This document shows, in pieces, positions 47,108-58,132 of a stretch of 64,000 nucleotides of DNA. The notes under the pieces are model-generated. The model was not told where the DNA came from. It worked only from the letters and a program-made list of their open reading frames with translations, and did not search any database. Origin of the DNA: Corallium rubrum (Eukaryota > Cnidaria > Anthozoa > Scleralcyonacea > Coralliidae). Numbering within the stretch: the first letter of the stretch is position 1; each line of letters opens with the position of its first letter. Position numbers and translations under genes: made by a program. The stretch spans positions 10,987,881 through 11,051,880 of the forward strand of contig OZ036007.1 in NCBI GenBank assembly GCA_964035015.1, in the 5' to 3' direction.

Positions 47108-47782
47108 ATGTTGTTAATCACGCCACGGTTAACTAACTCCTGTGGGTGTTACCGTACACAAGAGGAGAGTATCCGAATGGGTTCCGACAAGGACAAGTGC
47201 ATGTCGTTTAATACTCAAGAGCCTTTTACCACACGAGTTTCAAAACAACGAAAGATCAAGTCGGTTCATTTTGCTGACACAAAAGGTCTTGCTTTGACAT
47301 CGACATTTTTTTTCGCAAAGGAACATTTCTCGCCTCAAGACAACCGTGGACGGATCATCGCCAATTTTTACCAAAATAACAGAAAAATCAACGGAGAGTG
47401 CGCCAAGCTTCTAAACTTTAAATCACCTGTCTGCCCCAAAGACTTGACGGATAACCTTGATAATAATAATGTTTGTTTGGAGAAGACGTATTGCAATCGA
47501 AATGGGATTTACGGTCGGATCCAGGTCAAGAATATTGCCTTTGAAAAAGATGTTTTTGTAAGATATACTTTTGACTTGTGGCAAACTTGGCAAGACCAGA
47601 AAGCGAATCACATCCCAGGCTCCAGTACTTTGGAAACAGATACATTTTTCTTTCATATCAAATCGCCACGGAGTTCGGAAGACAAGAAAATGGAGTTCGC
47701 GATTTGCTACAAGGTCAACGAAAGGCAATTCTGGGAAAATAATTTCGGAGACAATTACCGATTAATCTACTCGCATTCTTAG
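47108..47782 (+). CDS. Protein phosphatase 1 regulatory subunit 3-like (glycogen-targeting), paralogue B
   Basis: The 224-residue product is parallel to paralogue A. It has the PP1-docking block RKIKSVHFADTKGLALTSTF (K-S-V-H-F at about residue 52), the LLNFKSPVC segment, and a CBM21 domain over about residues 112-222 (VKNIAFEKDVFVRYTFDLW, DTFFFHIKSP, MEFAICYKV, FWENNFGDNYRLIY). The aromatic residues of the CBM21 carbohydrate site region (W in FDLW and QTW) are conserved. As in paralogue A, the coding sequence is one exon preceded by a plausible 3' splice site. An internal ATG (MGSDKDKC, 47180) is an alternative start. The stop is TAG at 47780-47782. The family brings PP1 to glycogen particles; function here is inferred. 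Confidence 0.88.
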   Translation: MLLITPRLTNSCGCYRTQEESIRMGSDKDKCMSFNTQEPFTTRVSKQRKIKSVHFADTKGLALTSTFFFAKEHFSPQDNRGRIIANFYQNNRKINGECAKLLNFKSPVCPKDLTDNLDNNNVCLEKTYCNRNGIYGRIQVKNIAFEKDVFVRYTFDLWQTWQDQKANHIPGSSTLETDTFFFHIKSPRSSEDKKMEFAICYKVNERQFWENNFGDNYRLIYSHS

Positions 47783-48334
47783 CCTAGTTAGAAAATATTA
47801 CATAGTTAGAATTGATAATTACATAAGCCTGAACGTTCTAAGACGTTTTATGTAAAAAGGAAGGATGTCGCAAGAAAAACAGGAAAGTTCAGTGCCGCAT
47901 GGCGAGACTCTTACGTCAAAACAAATGGGAGAGGTATCCCGTTTCCGCGATGACTCTTGGAGTGAAACTTTCACGTGGAAACTCGATGCAGCGCTTCGTT
48001 GCGACGTCAGCTATTTAATTAATTTGTGTATTTATTGCTATTTTCCCACAAATATATGTATAATTATTATAGAAGTATTATAAAATTAAAGATTATAAAA
48101 GAATAGCTGGAGCTTTGCGCCTGGAAAGTTAAGCTAACTAATCTCGCCCACTCAATCAGAATATTAATATGTTTATTATATTCAACCAGGGGCTGACTCG
48201 TGTCGGGAAATTTTTTCCTCAGCGGCAAAAGGAGATTTGAATTAACGTTTAGATTTGTTTACATCTAAACTAAACCAATTTTTCTTTGTAACTTTAGGTT
48301 ATGCGAGTTTTAAAACCACAGTGAAACTTAGGGG

Positions 48335-48897
48335 GTGTTTATATGAGAGGCGAGCCAGCCCGGTAAGCGGGATCTTACTGTAGTTATTTTCCTGTTAAAA
48401 ATTCCTCTGCGTTTATATGGCCAAGCGGGCTAGCCCGGTTAGCGAGATCTCACTTGAACAACACGATCTCTTACCAAAATTAAGTGTATATCTTAATTCT
48501 AAAATAGGGCTCGAATTAAGACATGGCCTTAATTTTAAAATAGGGCTACAATTAAGACATGGCCTTAATTTAATTATCTGTCACACCAGCGGGATGTTAA
48601 ACTTGAACACATAAAGCTAAAAATCCTAGAGGGGTGTTGTGGTCGGGGTTTGAGAGGTAGGTCATTTTTCCGGAGGGTTTAGGGTCCGGGTTTTTTTGGT
48701 TAGGTTTAGGGCTACCGGGGGGTTGTGGTTAGGGGTTGGGGTATGGGGGATGAGTTTTCATTTAAAATGAAGGATTATCCTTAATTCTAGGCGAGTTGAG
48801 AATTAAGGGATGCCGACGCATCTATTGTCGTTGTTGTAAAATCATCCCGGTAGGCGGGATGAAATTCGTTCATATAAACGCGAGCCAGACATAGGCG
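48335..48897. mobile_element. TIR element with GCGAGCCAGCCCGG ends
   Basis: Starts GTGTTTATATGAGAGGCGAG and ends with the diverged complement (CGTTCATATAAACGCGAGCC). It contains two direct units of about 42 bp (TTAATTCTAAAATAGGGCTC... at 48490 and TTAATTTTAAAATAGGGCTA at 48532). The 'AGCCCGGTAAGCGGG' phrase recurs at 54170-54185 and, as 'AGCCCGGTAAACAGG', inside the arms of the 6.6 kb element. Confidence 0.65.
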
Positions 48898-49055
48898 TAG
48901 AGTTTTGTTTTTGTCTAGGGGGGCTGAAGTGCTGAACAGGACCCGGGGGCATGCCCCTCCGGAAATTTTTGAAATCTAGAGACTTGGAAATGCCATTTCC
49001 TGCATTCTGAGGGGTGATTTTTAAGAACACTGAAGGTCATGAAATGTCATAAAAA

Positions 49056-52000
49056 TAGGTACGCAATGCGTACATGCGGATACTGGTTTTTATTTGGCCT
49101 ACAGATAATGATTGAACAACGTAAATTGTTCGCCAAAATATACTGAAAATGCTTGATAACCTTGTGACATATCAGCATATGCTCTCACGTATCATCTAGA
49201 ATCGACAATAATTATTAATTTTTAAATACCTTTAATAACTTAACAAGATAAATGCTTAATTCAAGCCCTTACTTAAACTCCAACCCAATCCCTAACCCAA
49301 GCCCTGCCCCAACCCTAATCTTAACTGTAATCTTAAAATGACAATTTTAGGTAAATTGGGAAAAACGGGAAACCCGGTAGCTAATCGCATTGTTAAAAGA
49401 ATGTGATAATATATCGCATTCGTTCTAATCTATTCTTTACTGTCTACATTAGACTCTGGTAACACATGAATTGATTTGTCTCAACAATGATCAACGCGCT
49501 TTTTGAATAAGTACTTTATACGCCTACATGTAACTCAAGCAGTACCAAATACAGTTGATTTCATAATAACACTTTGCATGTATGGTTTTATTATGCGATG
49601 CTGAATTACTGAACACGAAAAAGTATTGCATGTAAACGAGCATTGATCGCGCGCTTGCTTTAGTATATTAAGATAACAGTGAATACATATAATATCATAA
49701 CTTAAAAGCTATGAAATGCATACTATCTGGTATATAGGTATATGGTTTAGAAAGCAGTCACTGATTTGCAAAAATTGACAAAATCGTTTAAACTTTACTG
49801 TATATCGACAGACCAGTAGACCACTATCAGCTATCAACTCGTCGTGGATATTTTCTTGGCGTCTTGTGATTGCGTGCAAAAGCGAAACTCGACTACCAAT
49901 CTTCCAGTGGTTGTTCTGGTACACGCTCGTAAACCCTTCGGACATACGAATAAGACTTCTGAAGTATGCCTATTAGTGTTTCGCCTTGATCACGTGATTG
50001 ACGAAAACATTCGGATGGTTTAGCAACCAGTATCCGCAAAAACGCACGTTAAGTGGATTTACATAATAGTTTTATTTATTATTCAACCTGCTGTTTGTTC
50101 TTTTTGTAATCTTGGCGGCAAGCAGCTTTTGGCACAGCATAACCTATGTTGACTTGATTTATTTTTGCGACGTCATTACAGCTTGTTTTCCCCTGGACAT
50201 GTTAACTGTTCAGTTTTGTGAACAGGAAAAAAAACATGAAACGCGGTCCTTATAATCGCATTAAAATATGATACTTATATCGCTTTAATTTCGCTTGAGT
50301 GTAATGTTAGGTAAATCGGCAAAAACAGGAAACGCGGACGCTAATCGCATTGTTAAAGAATATGACATTTTTATGTTTATATGTCTATGTTTTAGACTCT
50401 GGTAACATATGCATTCATGCGTCTCAATAAATCGATGTTCAACGCGTTTTTTGAATGGGTATTGCATACGTCTACATGTAACATAAATCATGCCAAGCAC
50501 GGTGGATTTCTGCGTGTAAAACCTATAGCTAAAACATCTTGGTCGAGCGCTTATAAACACGTAAACACTTGAAACATTTAATAGTTAAAAGGGCATTCAG
50601 ATTTCAGAAAGATCTTTAATCCGAAGCCAAACAAGCGCTCACACTGTTTCTTCGTCCTTGGAAAGCTTGTCGTTTAGGCGACAAAGTCGAAATGCGTTCC
50701 GGAATTATTATAGTAACACCTTGTATGGTTTTATTAGGTGATGCTGTATTGAACACGAGAAAGTATGGCATGTAAATGTGCAGTCACCGCGCGCTTGTAT
50801 TTATAGTATAAAACAACAGTACATACATACATACATACACATACATACATGCATGCATAAAAATGTATTAAAATGCTGAAATACATATTGTTTCGAAACC
50901 AGACTATCCACAAAAATTCTCAAAAACGTTCAAATTTATACCGACAGACCAGTAGCCCAATGTGAGCTGTCGACTTGTCATCATATTTCTTGGCGTCTTG
51001 TGATTGCGTGCAAATGTTCATTACCTGAAACAAAACTCAACATTTATCTCCCATTCGTTGTTCGTGCTCACGTTCGTAAAAATAGGTACGCAATGCGTAC
51101 ATGCGGATACTGGTTTTTATTTGGCCTACAGATAACGATTGAACAACGTAAATTGTTCGCCAAAATATACTGAAAATTCTTGATAACCTTGTGATGCTTA
51201 ATTCTAGCCCTTACTTAAACTCCAACCCAATCCCTAACCCAAGCCCTGCCCCAACCCTAATCTTAACTGTAATCTTAAAATGACAATTTTAGGTAAATTG
51301 AGAAAAACGGGAAACACGGTCGCTAATCGCATTGTTAAAAGAATGTGATAATATATCGCTTTCGTTCTAATCTATTCTTTACTGTCTACATTAGACTCTG
51401 GTAACACATGAATTGATTTGTCTCAACAATGATCAACGCGCTTTTTGAATAAGTACTTTATACGCCTACTCTCTCCTCCACAGAGGCTTTATATTACATG
51501 ACGCATGAGGGAATATTAAGATACGCCTACATGTAACTCAAGCAGTACCAAATACAGTTGATTTCTGCGTATATACAGACAATCAGATGGCCGAGGGCCT
51601 AACATGTCAACAGTACACTTGAAACTTTAGTTAAAAGGCTATTCATATTTCATAAAGATCCTTGGTTCGAACCCAAACAAGCACTCGCTCTGTCTTTTCG
51701 TCCATGAAATAAAAGCTTCTCGTTTTAGCGAGAAAGTTGAAGTGCGTTACGAAATAATTATAATAACACTTTGCATGTATGGTTTTATTATGCGATGCTG
51801 AATTACTGAACACGAAAAAGTATTGCATGTAAACGAGCATTGACCGCGCGCTTGCTTTAGTACATCAAGATAACAGTGAATACATATAATATCATAACCT
51901 AAAAGCTATGAAATGCATACTATCTGGTATATAGGTATATGGTTTAGAAAGCAGTCACTGATTTGCAAAAATTGACAAAATCGTTTAAACTTTACTGTAT

Positions 52001-52500
52001 ATCGACAGACCAGTAGACCACTATCAGCTATCAACTCGTGGATATTTTCTTGGCGTCTTGTGATTGCGTGGAAAAGCGAAACTCGACTTCCAATCTTCCA
52101 GTGGTTGTCTGGTACACGCTCGTAAACCCTTCGAACATACGAATAAGACTTCTGAAGTATGCCTATTAGCGTTTCGCCTTGATCACGTGATTGACGAAAA
52201 CATTCGGATGGTTTAGCAACCAGTATCCGCAAAAACGCACGTTAAGTGGATTTACATAATTGTTTTATTTATTGTTCAACCTGCTGTTTGTTCTTTTTGT
52301 AATCTTGGCGGCAAGCAGCTTTTGGCACAGCATAACCTATGTTGACTTGATTTATTTTTGCGACGTCATTACAGCTTGTTTTCCCCTGGACATGTTAACT
52401 TTTGTGAACAGGAAAAAAAACATGAAACGCGGTCCCTATAATCGCATTAAAATATGATACTTATATCGCTTTAATTTCGCTTGAGTGTAAAGAAAGATCT
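49056..52500. repeat. Tandem segmental duplication, units of roughly 2 kb
   Basis: The block starting AGGTACGCAATGCGTACATG (about 49056) recurs at about 51085. Shared landmarks follow in the same order: GCCCTGCCCCAACCCTAATC, the GGTTTAGAAAGCAGTCACTG block (about 49743 and 51941), and CAACCTGCTGTTTGTTCTTT (about 50085 and 52276). The second unit has a deletion plus a small insertion (about 51469-51520). Sub-blocks end in GCGGATACTGGTT or its complement AACCAGTATCCGC (49078, 50022, 51107, 52221, 53107, 53313), which look like ends of a smaller transposable element. Open - strand frames within (YERVPDNHWKIGSRV...) are repeated but unrecognised. Confidence 0.85.
50815..50852. repeat. (ACAT)n microsatellite
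   Basis: ACATACATACATAC tract of about 30 bp within the first duplicated unit; the corresponding place near 52680 is shorter. Confidence 0.85.
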
Positions 52501-52929
52501 TTAATCCGAAGCAAATCAAGCGCTCACACTCTTTCTTCGTCCTTGGAAAGCTTTTCGTTTAGGCGAAAAAGTCGAAACGCGTTCTGGAATTATTATAGTG
52601 ATGCTGAGATGAACACGAGAAAGTATTGCGTGTAAATATGCTGTCACCACGCGCTTGCATTTATAGTATAAATGAACAATACATACATGCATATAAAAAT
52701 GTATTAAAATGCTGAAATACATATTGTTTCGAAACCAGACAATCCGCAAAAATTCGCAAAACCGTTCAAATTTATACCGACAGACCAGTAGCCCACTGAC
52801 AGCTGTCGACTTGTCATGTATTTCTTGGCGTCTTGTGATTGCGCGCAAATGTTCATTACCATTACTATCTTCCATTCGTTGTTCTGGTACACGTTCGTAA
52901 ACAATTCGAACATATAAGACTTCAAACAT

Positions 52930-53006
52930 ACAAATAAGAAGTATGCTGATTCGGATCCGCAGCGCTATTGGTCGTTTGCGTTGATCACGTGATTGACGAA
53001 AACATT

Positions 53007-53073
<67 letters not shown>

Positions 53074-53213
53074 CCGCGCTCATGACATAGCGGATTATGG
53101 TTTAGCAACCAGTATCCGCAAAAACCTACTGACATATAAATAAGACTTCTGAAGTATGCTGATTCGGACTATTGCTATTGGTCTGCGTTGATCACGTGAT
53201 TGACGAAAACATT

Positions 53214-53280
<67 letters not shown>

Positions 53281-53335
53281 GCGCTCATGACATAGCGGAT
53301 TATGGTTTAGCAACCAGTATCCGCAAAAACTAGTT
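52930..53335. repeat. Duplicated cassette around two (CA)n arrays
   Basis: A unit of about 208 bp (TTGATCACGTGATTGACGAA, (CA)n, GCGCTCATGACATAGCGGAT, AACCAGTATCCGCAAAAAC) occurs twice in tandem. The (CA)n tracts are about 62 bp each, at 53010-53071 and 53216-53277. Confidence 0.92.
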
Positions 53336-53455
53336 AAAATACAACACATTTCAACAATTTTTCGATTTTGTGTTTACTGGGTTGACTTATCACTGTATAT
53401 GGGTGCTTTTGGCTGACAGGAATGAGGCTGTAACAGTTATAATTTGTGAATGGTG

Positions 53456-53572
53456 ATTGATGAGTCAGTTGCTGCAAAATTTCTGGGGGGGGGGGGGGGG
53501 CTCATTGAGATTTCTCTGGGGGCTAAAGCCCCTCAGCCCCCCCCCCCCCCATACTCTACGCCTATGGAGCCA
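53456..53572. repeat. G/C-run repeat, copy 1
   Basis: ATGGTGATTGATGAGTCAGT, then G12, GAGATTTCTC, and GCCCC/C13 runs. It is a near copy of 63780-63905; the preceding about 130 bp (TACAACACATTTCAACAATT...) also match 63640-63775. Confidence 0.85.
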
Positions 53573-53596
53573 GAAATCATCCCGCTTACAGAACTA

Positions 53597-54160
53597 CAGT
53601 CAACTCTCGCCTTGCGGACACCCCGCTATTACGGACACCCCGCTAATAAGGACAGTTCGTAAATCCCCGGCCGAAACTACTATGAAATGTATTGAAATAA
53701 CTCTCGCTATTACGGACTCTCGCTATTACGGAATTGCGGACACTTCATGTGGTCCCCAACAAACATTTTTATTCAGTTTACTCTCGTTACAACGGACACC
53801 TTGGACGTGTTTTTCTCTCGACACATGAAAGTGAATGACTTTTTAATTTATCGAGTGACATATTTATGTTACTGATTCATGTTACCGTTGTATTTTTGGT
53901 TTTGGAATAAAAGAAATATTTGAATACAAATTTTTGACTTGTATTTCGACTTGTACTGTGTATTTATCTATCACAGTAAACGTCAACTAGAAATTGAAAT
54001 AAACTGGACATTTTAAAACAAAAAAGCAGTAATACATTGTAGTGACATTTTACAACCTGAAATCGGGGATATTTTCATGGCATCCCGCTATTGCGGACTC
54101 TCGTTATTACGGACACCAAATGACGGTTCCCAGGGTGTCCGCTATAACGAGAGTTGACTG
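53597..54160. mobile_element. Tigger/pogo-type MITE with TA target site
   Basis: The termini are CAGTCAACTCTCG and its complement CGAGAGTTGACTG, each bordered by TA. Subterminal GCTATTACGGACACC units are repeated. Length is 564 bp with no transposase frame. The TIR/TA pattern is that of mariner/pogo-superfamily non-autonomous elements. Confidence 0.88.
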
Positions 54161-54249
54161 TATCCCGGTAAGCGGGCTGGCTCGCATCCATGTAAACAGC
54201 CCATTACACAGTATTAAAGATTCTAATCAATCGCGTGACCTTGCCCAGC

Positions 54250-54383
54250 TGCCTGTTTTCCATGAGGCGGAATTTTGCGCGCGGAGCGGAAATTTTCCTT
54301 GTCTTGTGATTTCTTGGGTGGAACTAATTAGAAAAGACAAATTCCGCTCCGCGCGCAAAATTCCGCCTCGTGCAAAACCGGCT
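54250..54383. mobile_element. Foldback MITE family F3, copy 2
   Basis: Arms CCTGTTTTCCATGAGGCGGA ... GCGCGCGGAGCGGA and complement. The loop shares TTTCTTGGGTGGAACTAATT with copy 1 (GAGCTGGAACTAATC). Confidence 0.85.
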
Positions 54384-54647
54384 TTAGGGGCTGTTTGCAT
54401 TAGCCGGGCTGACTCGTGTCACGAAATTCTTTCCTCGGCCACAAAAAGATATTTTAATCAACGTTAGGATTCGTTTAGATCTAAGCTAAACCAACACTTT
54501 GTAAATTTAGTTTATGCGAGTTTTAAAACCACAGTACGATCCTAATCAATCGCTTGAGCCCAGCTAACCGAGCTAACCCGGCTCAAGTAAACAGGCCCTA
54601 AGAGTTCTTTCTCTGATTTCTAAACGGAGTTGAATGGTGATCACGCT

Positions 54648-55488
54648 ATATTTAAAGTCCTTGTACCTATATGAAACGAAATTTCACTTCAGTCTTTTAA
54701 GATTGTATTTGGAAGAACGCCTAAGATAATGGAAAATGGCTTTTAACAAGCCTTTCAAATCTTATTCCATTCTTGAGTTATTGGCTATGCAATTTGAGCA
54801 ATGACGTCACACGTATGGGGGAGAAAACAGAAAATGGATTGGTTGAATCAAACGTTGGAAATTTTCTTTGGGGTGGTTTCCTGTAGTAAAACCAATCCAA
54901 AGATATGACTGATTTTCCGTTTTCTCCCCACATACAACGTGTGATGTCATTGCTCAAATTGCATAGCTAATAACTCAAACTAAGGCTTAACACGCACGAC
55001 TGGGACTTGCGAGACAAAACCTTATTAGATCTTCCAAAGGTAAAAAGTGCAATAGGGCAATCCATGTTCAAGCATGCAGCTGCAAAGGATTGGAACTATT
55101 TGCCTTCGGAATTCAGAGAACTTACGTCTATCTCTAGTTTTAAACGTAGTATTTTCATGCACCTATTAGAAACTGGCAACAATACTCACATTTGTAGTTT
55201 ATAAATTTCCTATAACTGTTATTTTTATTAATTTTGTTCACTTTGTATTAATGATTAGTTATTATCTATAATTAAGCACTGTTCTCCTGTTAATACCAGC
55301 ATTTATGCTGATAGGATCTTCAACAGTTTAAATAAAGATTTTATTATTATTATTAAGAATGGGAAAAGATTTGAAAGGCGTGTAAAAGCCATTTTTCATT
55401 ATCTTAGATCAAGTGTTCTTCCAAATACAATCTTAAACAACTGAAGTGAAATTTCGTTTCATATAAGTACATGCACTTTAAATATAGC
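54648..55488. mobile_element. TIR element related to family F2, split by a LINE fragment
   Basis: The termini ATTTAAAGTCCTTGTACCTA... and complement are inverted repeats that run deep (TTGGAAGAAC, TTTGAAAG...). The inner inverted pair TGACGTCACACGTATGGGGG / CCCCACATACAACGTGTGATG is still intact. The right arm is interrupted at ATAACTCAA|GAATGGGAAAAG by the inserted LINE 3' end. Confidence 0.82.
54980..55356 (+). mobile_element. LINE 3' end inserted in the TIR element
   Basis: It encodes the last 65 codons of a CR1/L2-like ORF2 (KDWNYLPSEFRELTSISSFK, then RSIFMHLLE) followed by a 3' UTR and (ATT)n tail. Comparison of the two arms of the host element locates both junctions: after ATAACTCAA and before GAATGGG. 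It is a severe 5' truncation typical of target-primed reverse transcription, and belongs to a different family from the 39.6-42.6 kb LINE (different tail). Confidence 0.85.
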
Positions 55489-55508
55489 GTGACTTTAAAT
55501 ATAGCGTG

Positions 55509-55510
<2 letters not shown>

Positions 55511-55580
<70 letters not shown>
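55511..55580. repeat. (TA)n microsatellite
   Basis: About 68 bp of pure TA. Confidence 0.97.
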
Positions 55581-55582
<2 letters not shown>

Positions 55583-57076
55583 GTCAGTGGGTTTGCCTAG
55601 TTGGGACCTCGTGTCCGTTCGCTAGCCCCTTATCAAACTCATCTTTTACTGTTTGTAATGTATTGTGATCTGTTGTTATTATTGTAGTACTGTATTACTT
55701 AGTGAGTTTGATTAAAGCTTCTATTATTAAATATCGTTGAACCGATATCTTTAGTCTTTACATGTGTAAAAACAAGATTTTGAAGACGTGGAGATTTCGA
55801 TGCGTTTTCTTACACATGGAAAACTTTGAGGCTCTTTGATAGTCCTGGAAAAGCTGAGCATATGTGCAAAATTGAAAATCGCCCTAAGATCTTCGACTTC
55901 GTACTTGAAACACGTCTGTCCTCAACGTAACACTGCTCGTTGCCTAATTGTACCTATCCGTCGTTGCCTTTGATAATTTATGTTAATTATGTAATCCATC
56001 TCTCTACGGTTTCTGTAATAGTTAGAGCGGTATTGGAAATGTGCCTGCAAAAATTTGTGTTCCTTTTCAAGTTTTACTAAACACAGTTTTAATAATTAGC
56101 TTAAAAATCAACAAAAAAAAATTGTGCCTGCACAAATTGAAATTTGTGCCTGCGAGCGGCGCTCGCGTGCTCGCGCACTTTAATGAGGCCTGTGTATATT
56201 CACAAGACTGTGTGTTGAGGTGGTGTGAATTCACAATTAAGGTGTGTTCAGGTGGTGTGAATTCAAACTTCAGGTGACGTCAAAGATGTATTCGTGAAGG
56301 TGGACTGGTGTAAATTCTCAAAGGTGTATCAGGTGGTATTAATTCAAACTTCACGGGTGGTGTGAACTTAAAATGAAGACGTACTGCACTGCATTCTGGT
56401 GGTGTGAATTCAGTATATTCAGGTGGGTGTGTTTAAGTTTGTGTTTGCATTCATAAAGATGTATTTAGCAGTATGCCACTACATCTTGCATGTGTAGTAC
56501 TAGTACTTGGTCCTCATCTCAGTGATATCTTAATTCACACAACGAGGGTTACATACCGTTTGATATGTAATCTCACAGCCATTCTGATTGACTTTAACTT
56601 TCTTCTACCATGTCACCATTCCACAAAAAACCAGCATCATTATTTTGTGAATTGCCATCCAATCTTTCCACCAAGACTATTTCCTCCACTGCATATCATT
56701 GGATTTTTTGCTTGCCATGGGTACACTTCTCACACATTCACTGAGATCCAGCATAAAACATGGTCAGTGTTAAACCACATCGATTCCTAATGAACAATAA
56801 GAAAGTATACACTGTTTACTATTAGTTAAAGACTACATTTACTAGTCTTAAAGTCACAAAATATTTTATTAACTAAATTACGGTTGTAAACATAGAAGTT
56901 TGTTTGACAGAAGTGCAGCATTCAAGGTTTGATGGAAGGAGTTAATTCCAAATTAAGACATTTAATATACATTATTGGCTAGTTGAATGGTGATATCTGT
57001 ATGTAGCATTTTATTTTGAAGATTACTGTGGGACCTAGAGCTACAACTTTAAAAACACTTTATATTTTAATTTCTA
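55581..57076. other. Non-coding region with a GGTGGTGTGAATTCA minisatellite
   Basis: About 56205-56420 contains six or so degenerate units of CAGGTGGTGTGAATTCAAAC spaced 25-60 bp. The remainder shows no gene; the short frame 56473-56790 has no recognisable domain. Confidence 0.6.
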
Positions 57077-58121
57077 TAAGTACCTATGAAACGAAAATTA
57101 AGTTTGTCTTATTTGAAAGAACACTTAAAACGGCAGAGTAACATCTTTACCAGTTTTTCGTTTGCTCGCTTTGTTGTTGAGATATTTCAAGTTATTTGAT
57201 ATGCAAATTAAACATTTCGACGTACTTACATGTGCATAATGAGTTACCAGTGAAGGTAATTAATATATCTTTGCTATTATCAAACATAATCACTTGAAAA
57301 TTCTACATGTTTGTTGTTGTGGGAGAAACACACCCACATGCTAGGCTTCCTATAAATTATTTTGGTTTGATCATAGCAACGATCTGATATGACTTTTTCC
57401 AATAACTCATTATGCAAGTTTGATGTCATGATGTTTAATTTCATAAACGAGTGCGAGTGTTTTACCAGGGTTTCCAAACACGAGAGAACAATTGAATTCA
57501 CGAGGCTGTTCACCAAGCGATTTTTATAATTGTTCTCGAGAGTTTGTAAAACACCAGGCCAGTAAACTCAAGAGAACAATTATGACAATCGCACGGTGAA
57601 CAGTCGAGTGAATTCAATTGTTCTCAAGTGTTTGGAAACCCTGGTAAAACGCGAGCCACGAGTTTATGAAATAACTTCTCAGTTGACAATAGTCTATTGT
57701 TGTAGAATTCCCTAATTAGATGGCGTGCTATTATACAACCTAACTTAATTGGTTTCTGTGTTGAGTTTTGCATTTATAATTTAGAATTGTGGTAATAATA
57801 CAGTTTTCTTTGTTTTGACTGTTTTTATAATTTAGAAATGTTGTAATGTACGCTTTTTATTGTTTAAAGCATTTATTATCTAATTTCCTAATTATTAATT
57901 CAATTTTTCGTTTATTACCTGGGTTTTGCAACTCACGCACGTGATGAAATACGTGTTTTTGATTGGCTAATTAGCTCATGAATTATTCATGAATTTGAGA
58001 AGTTTAATTTGCATATCAAGCAAACTGAAATATCTCAACAGCAAAGTAAGGAAATGAAAAACTGCAAAAGATGTTATTCTGTCATTAAGGCAAACTTAAT
58101 TTTCGTTTCATAGACACTTTA
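57077..58121. mobile_element. TIR/MITE family F2, copy 2, with nested foldback
   Basis: Ends TAAGTACCTATGAAACGAAA and complement; the arms are shared with copy 1 (GTTTGTCTTATTTGAAAGAA). A second palindromic element (57437-57672) is inserted inside, absent from copy 1. The copy lies about 10 bp downstream of the FAM204A-like stop codon. Confidence 0.85.
57437..57672. mobile_element. Foldback nested in F2 copy 2
   Basis: Arms TTTCATAAACGAGTGCGAGT ... TTTACCAGGGTTTCCAAACA and complement (ACCCTGGTAAAACGCGAGCC), total 236 bp, nearly symmetrical around the centre. Confidence 0.88.
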
Positions 58122-58132
58122 AGCACACCTCT

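Noticed and set aside
56473..56790. 105-codon + strand frame
   Set aside because: No domain, no splice support, Cys/His/Phe composition looks random.
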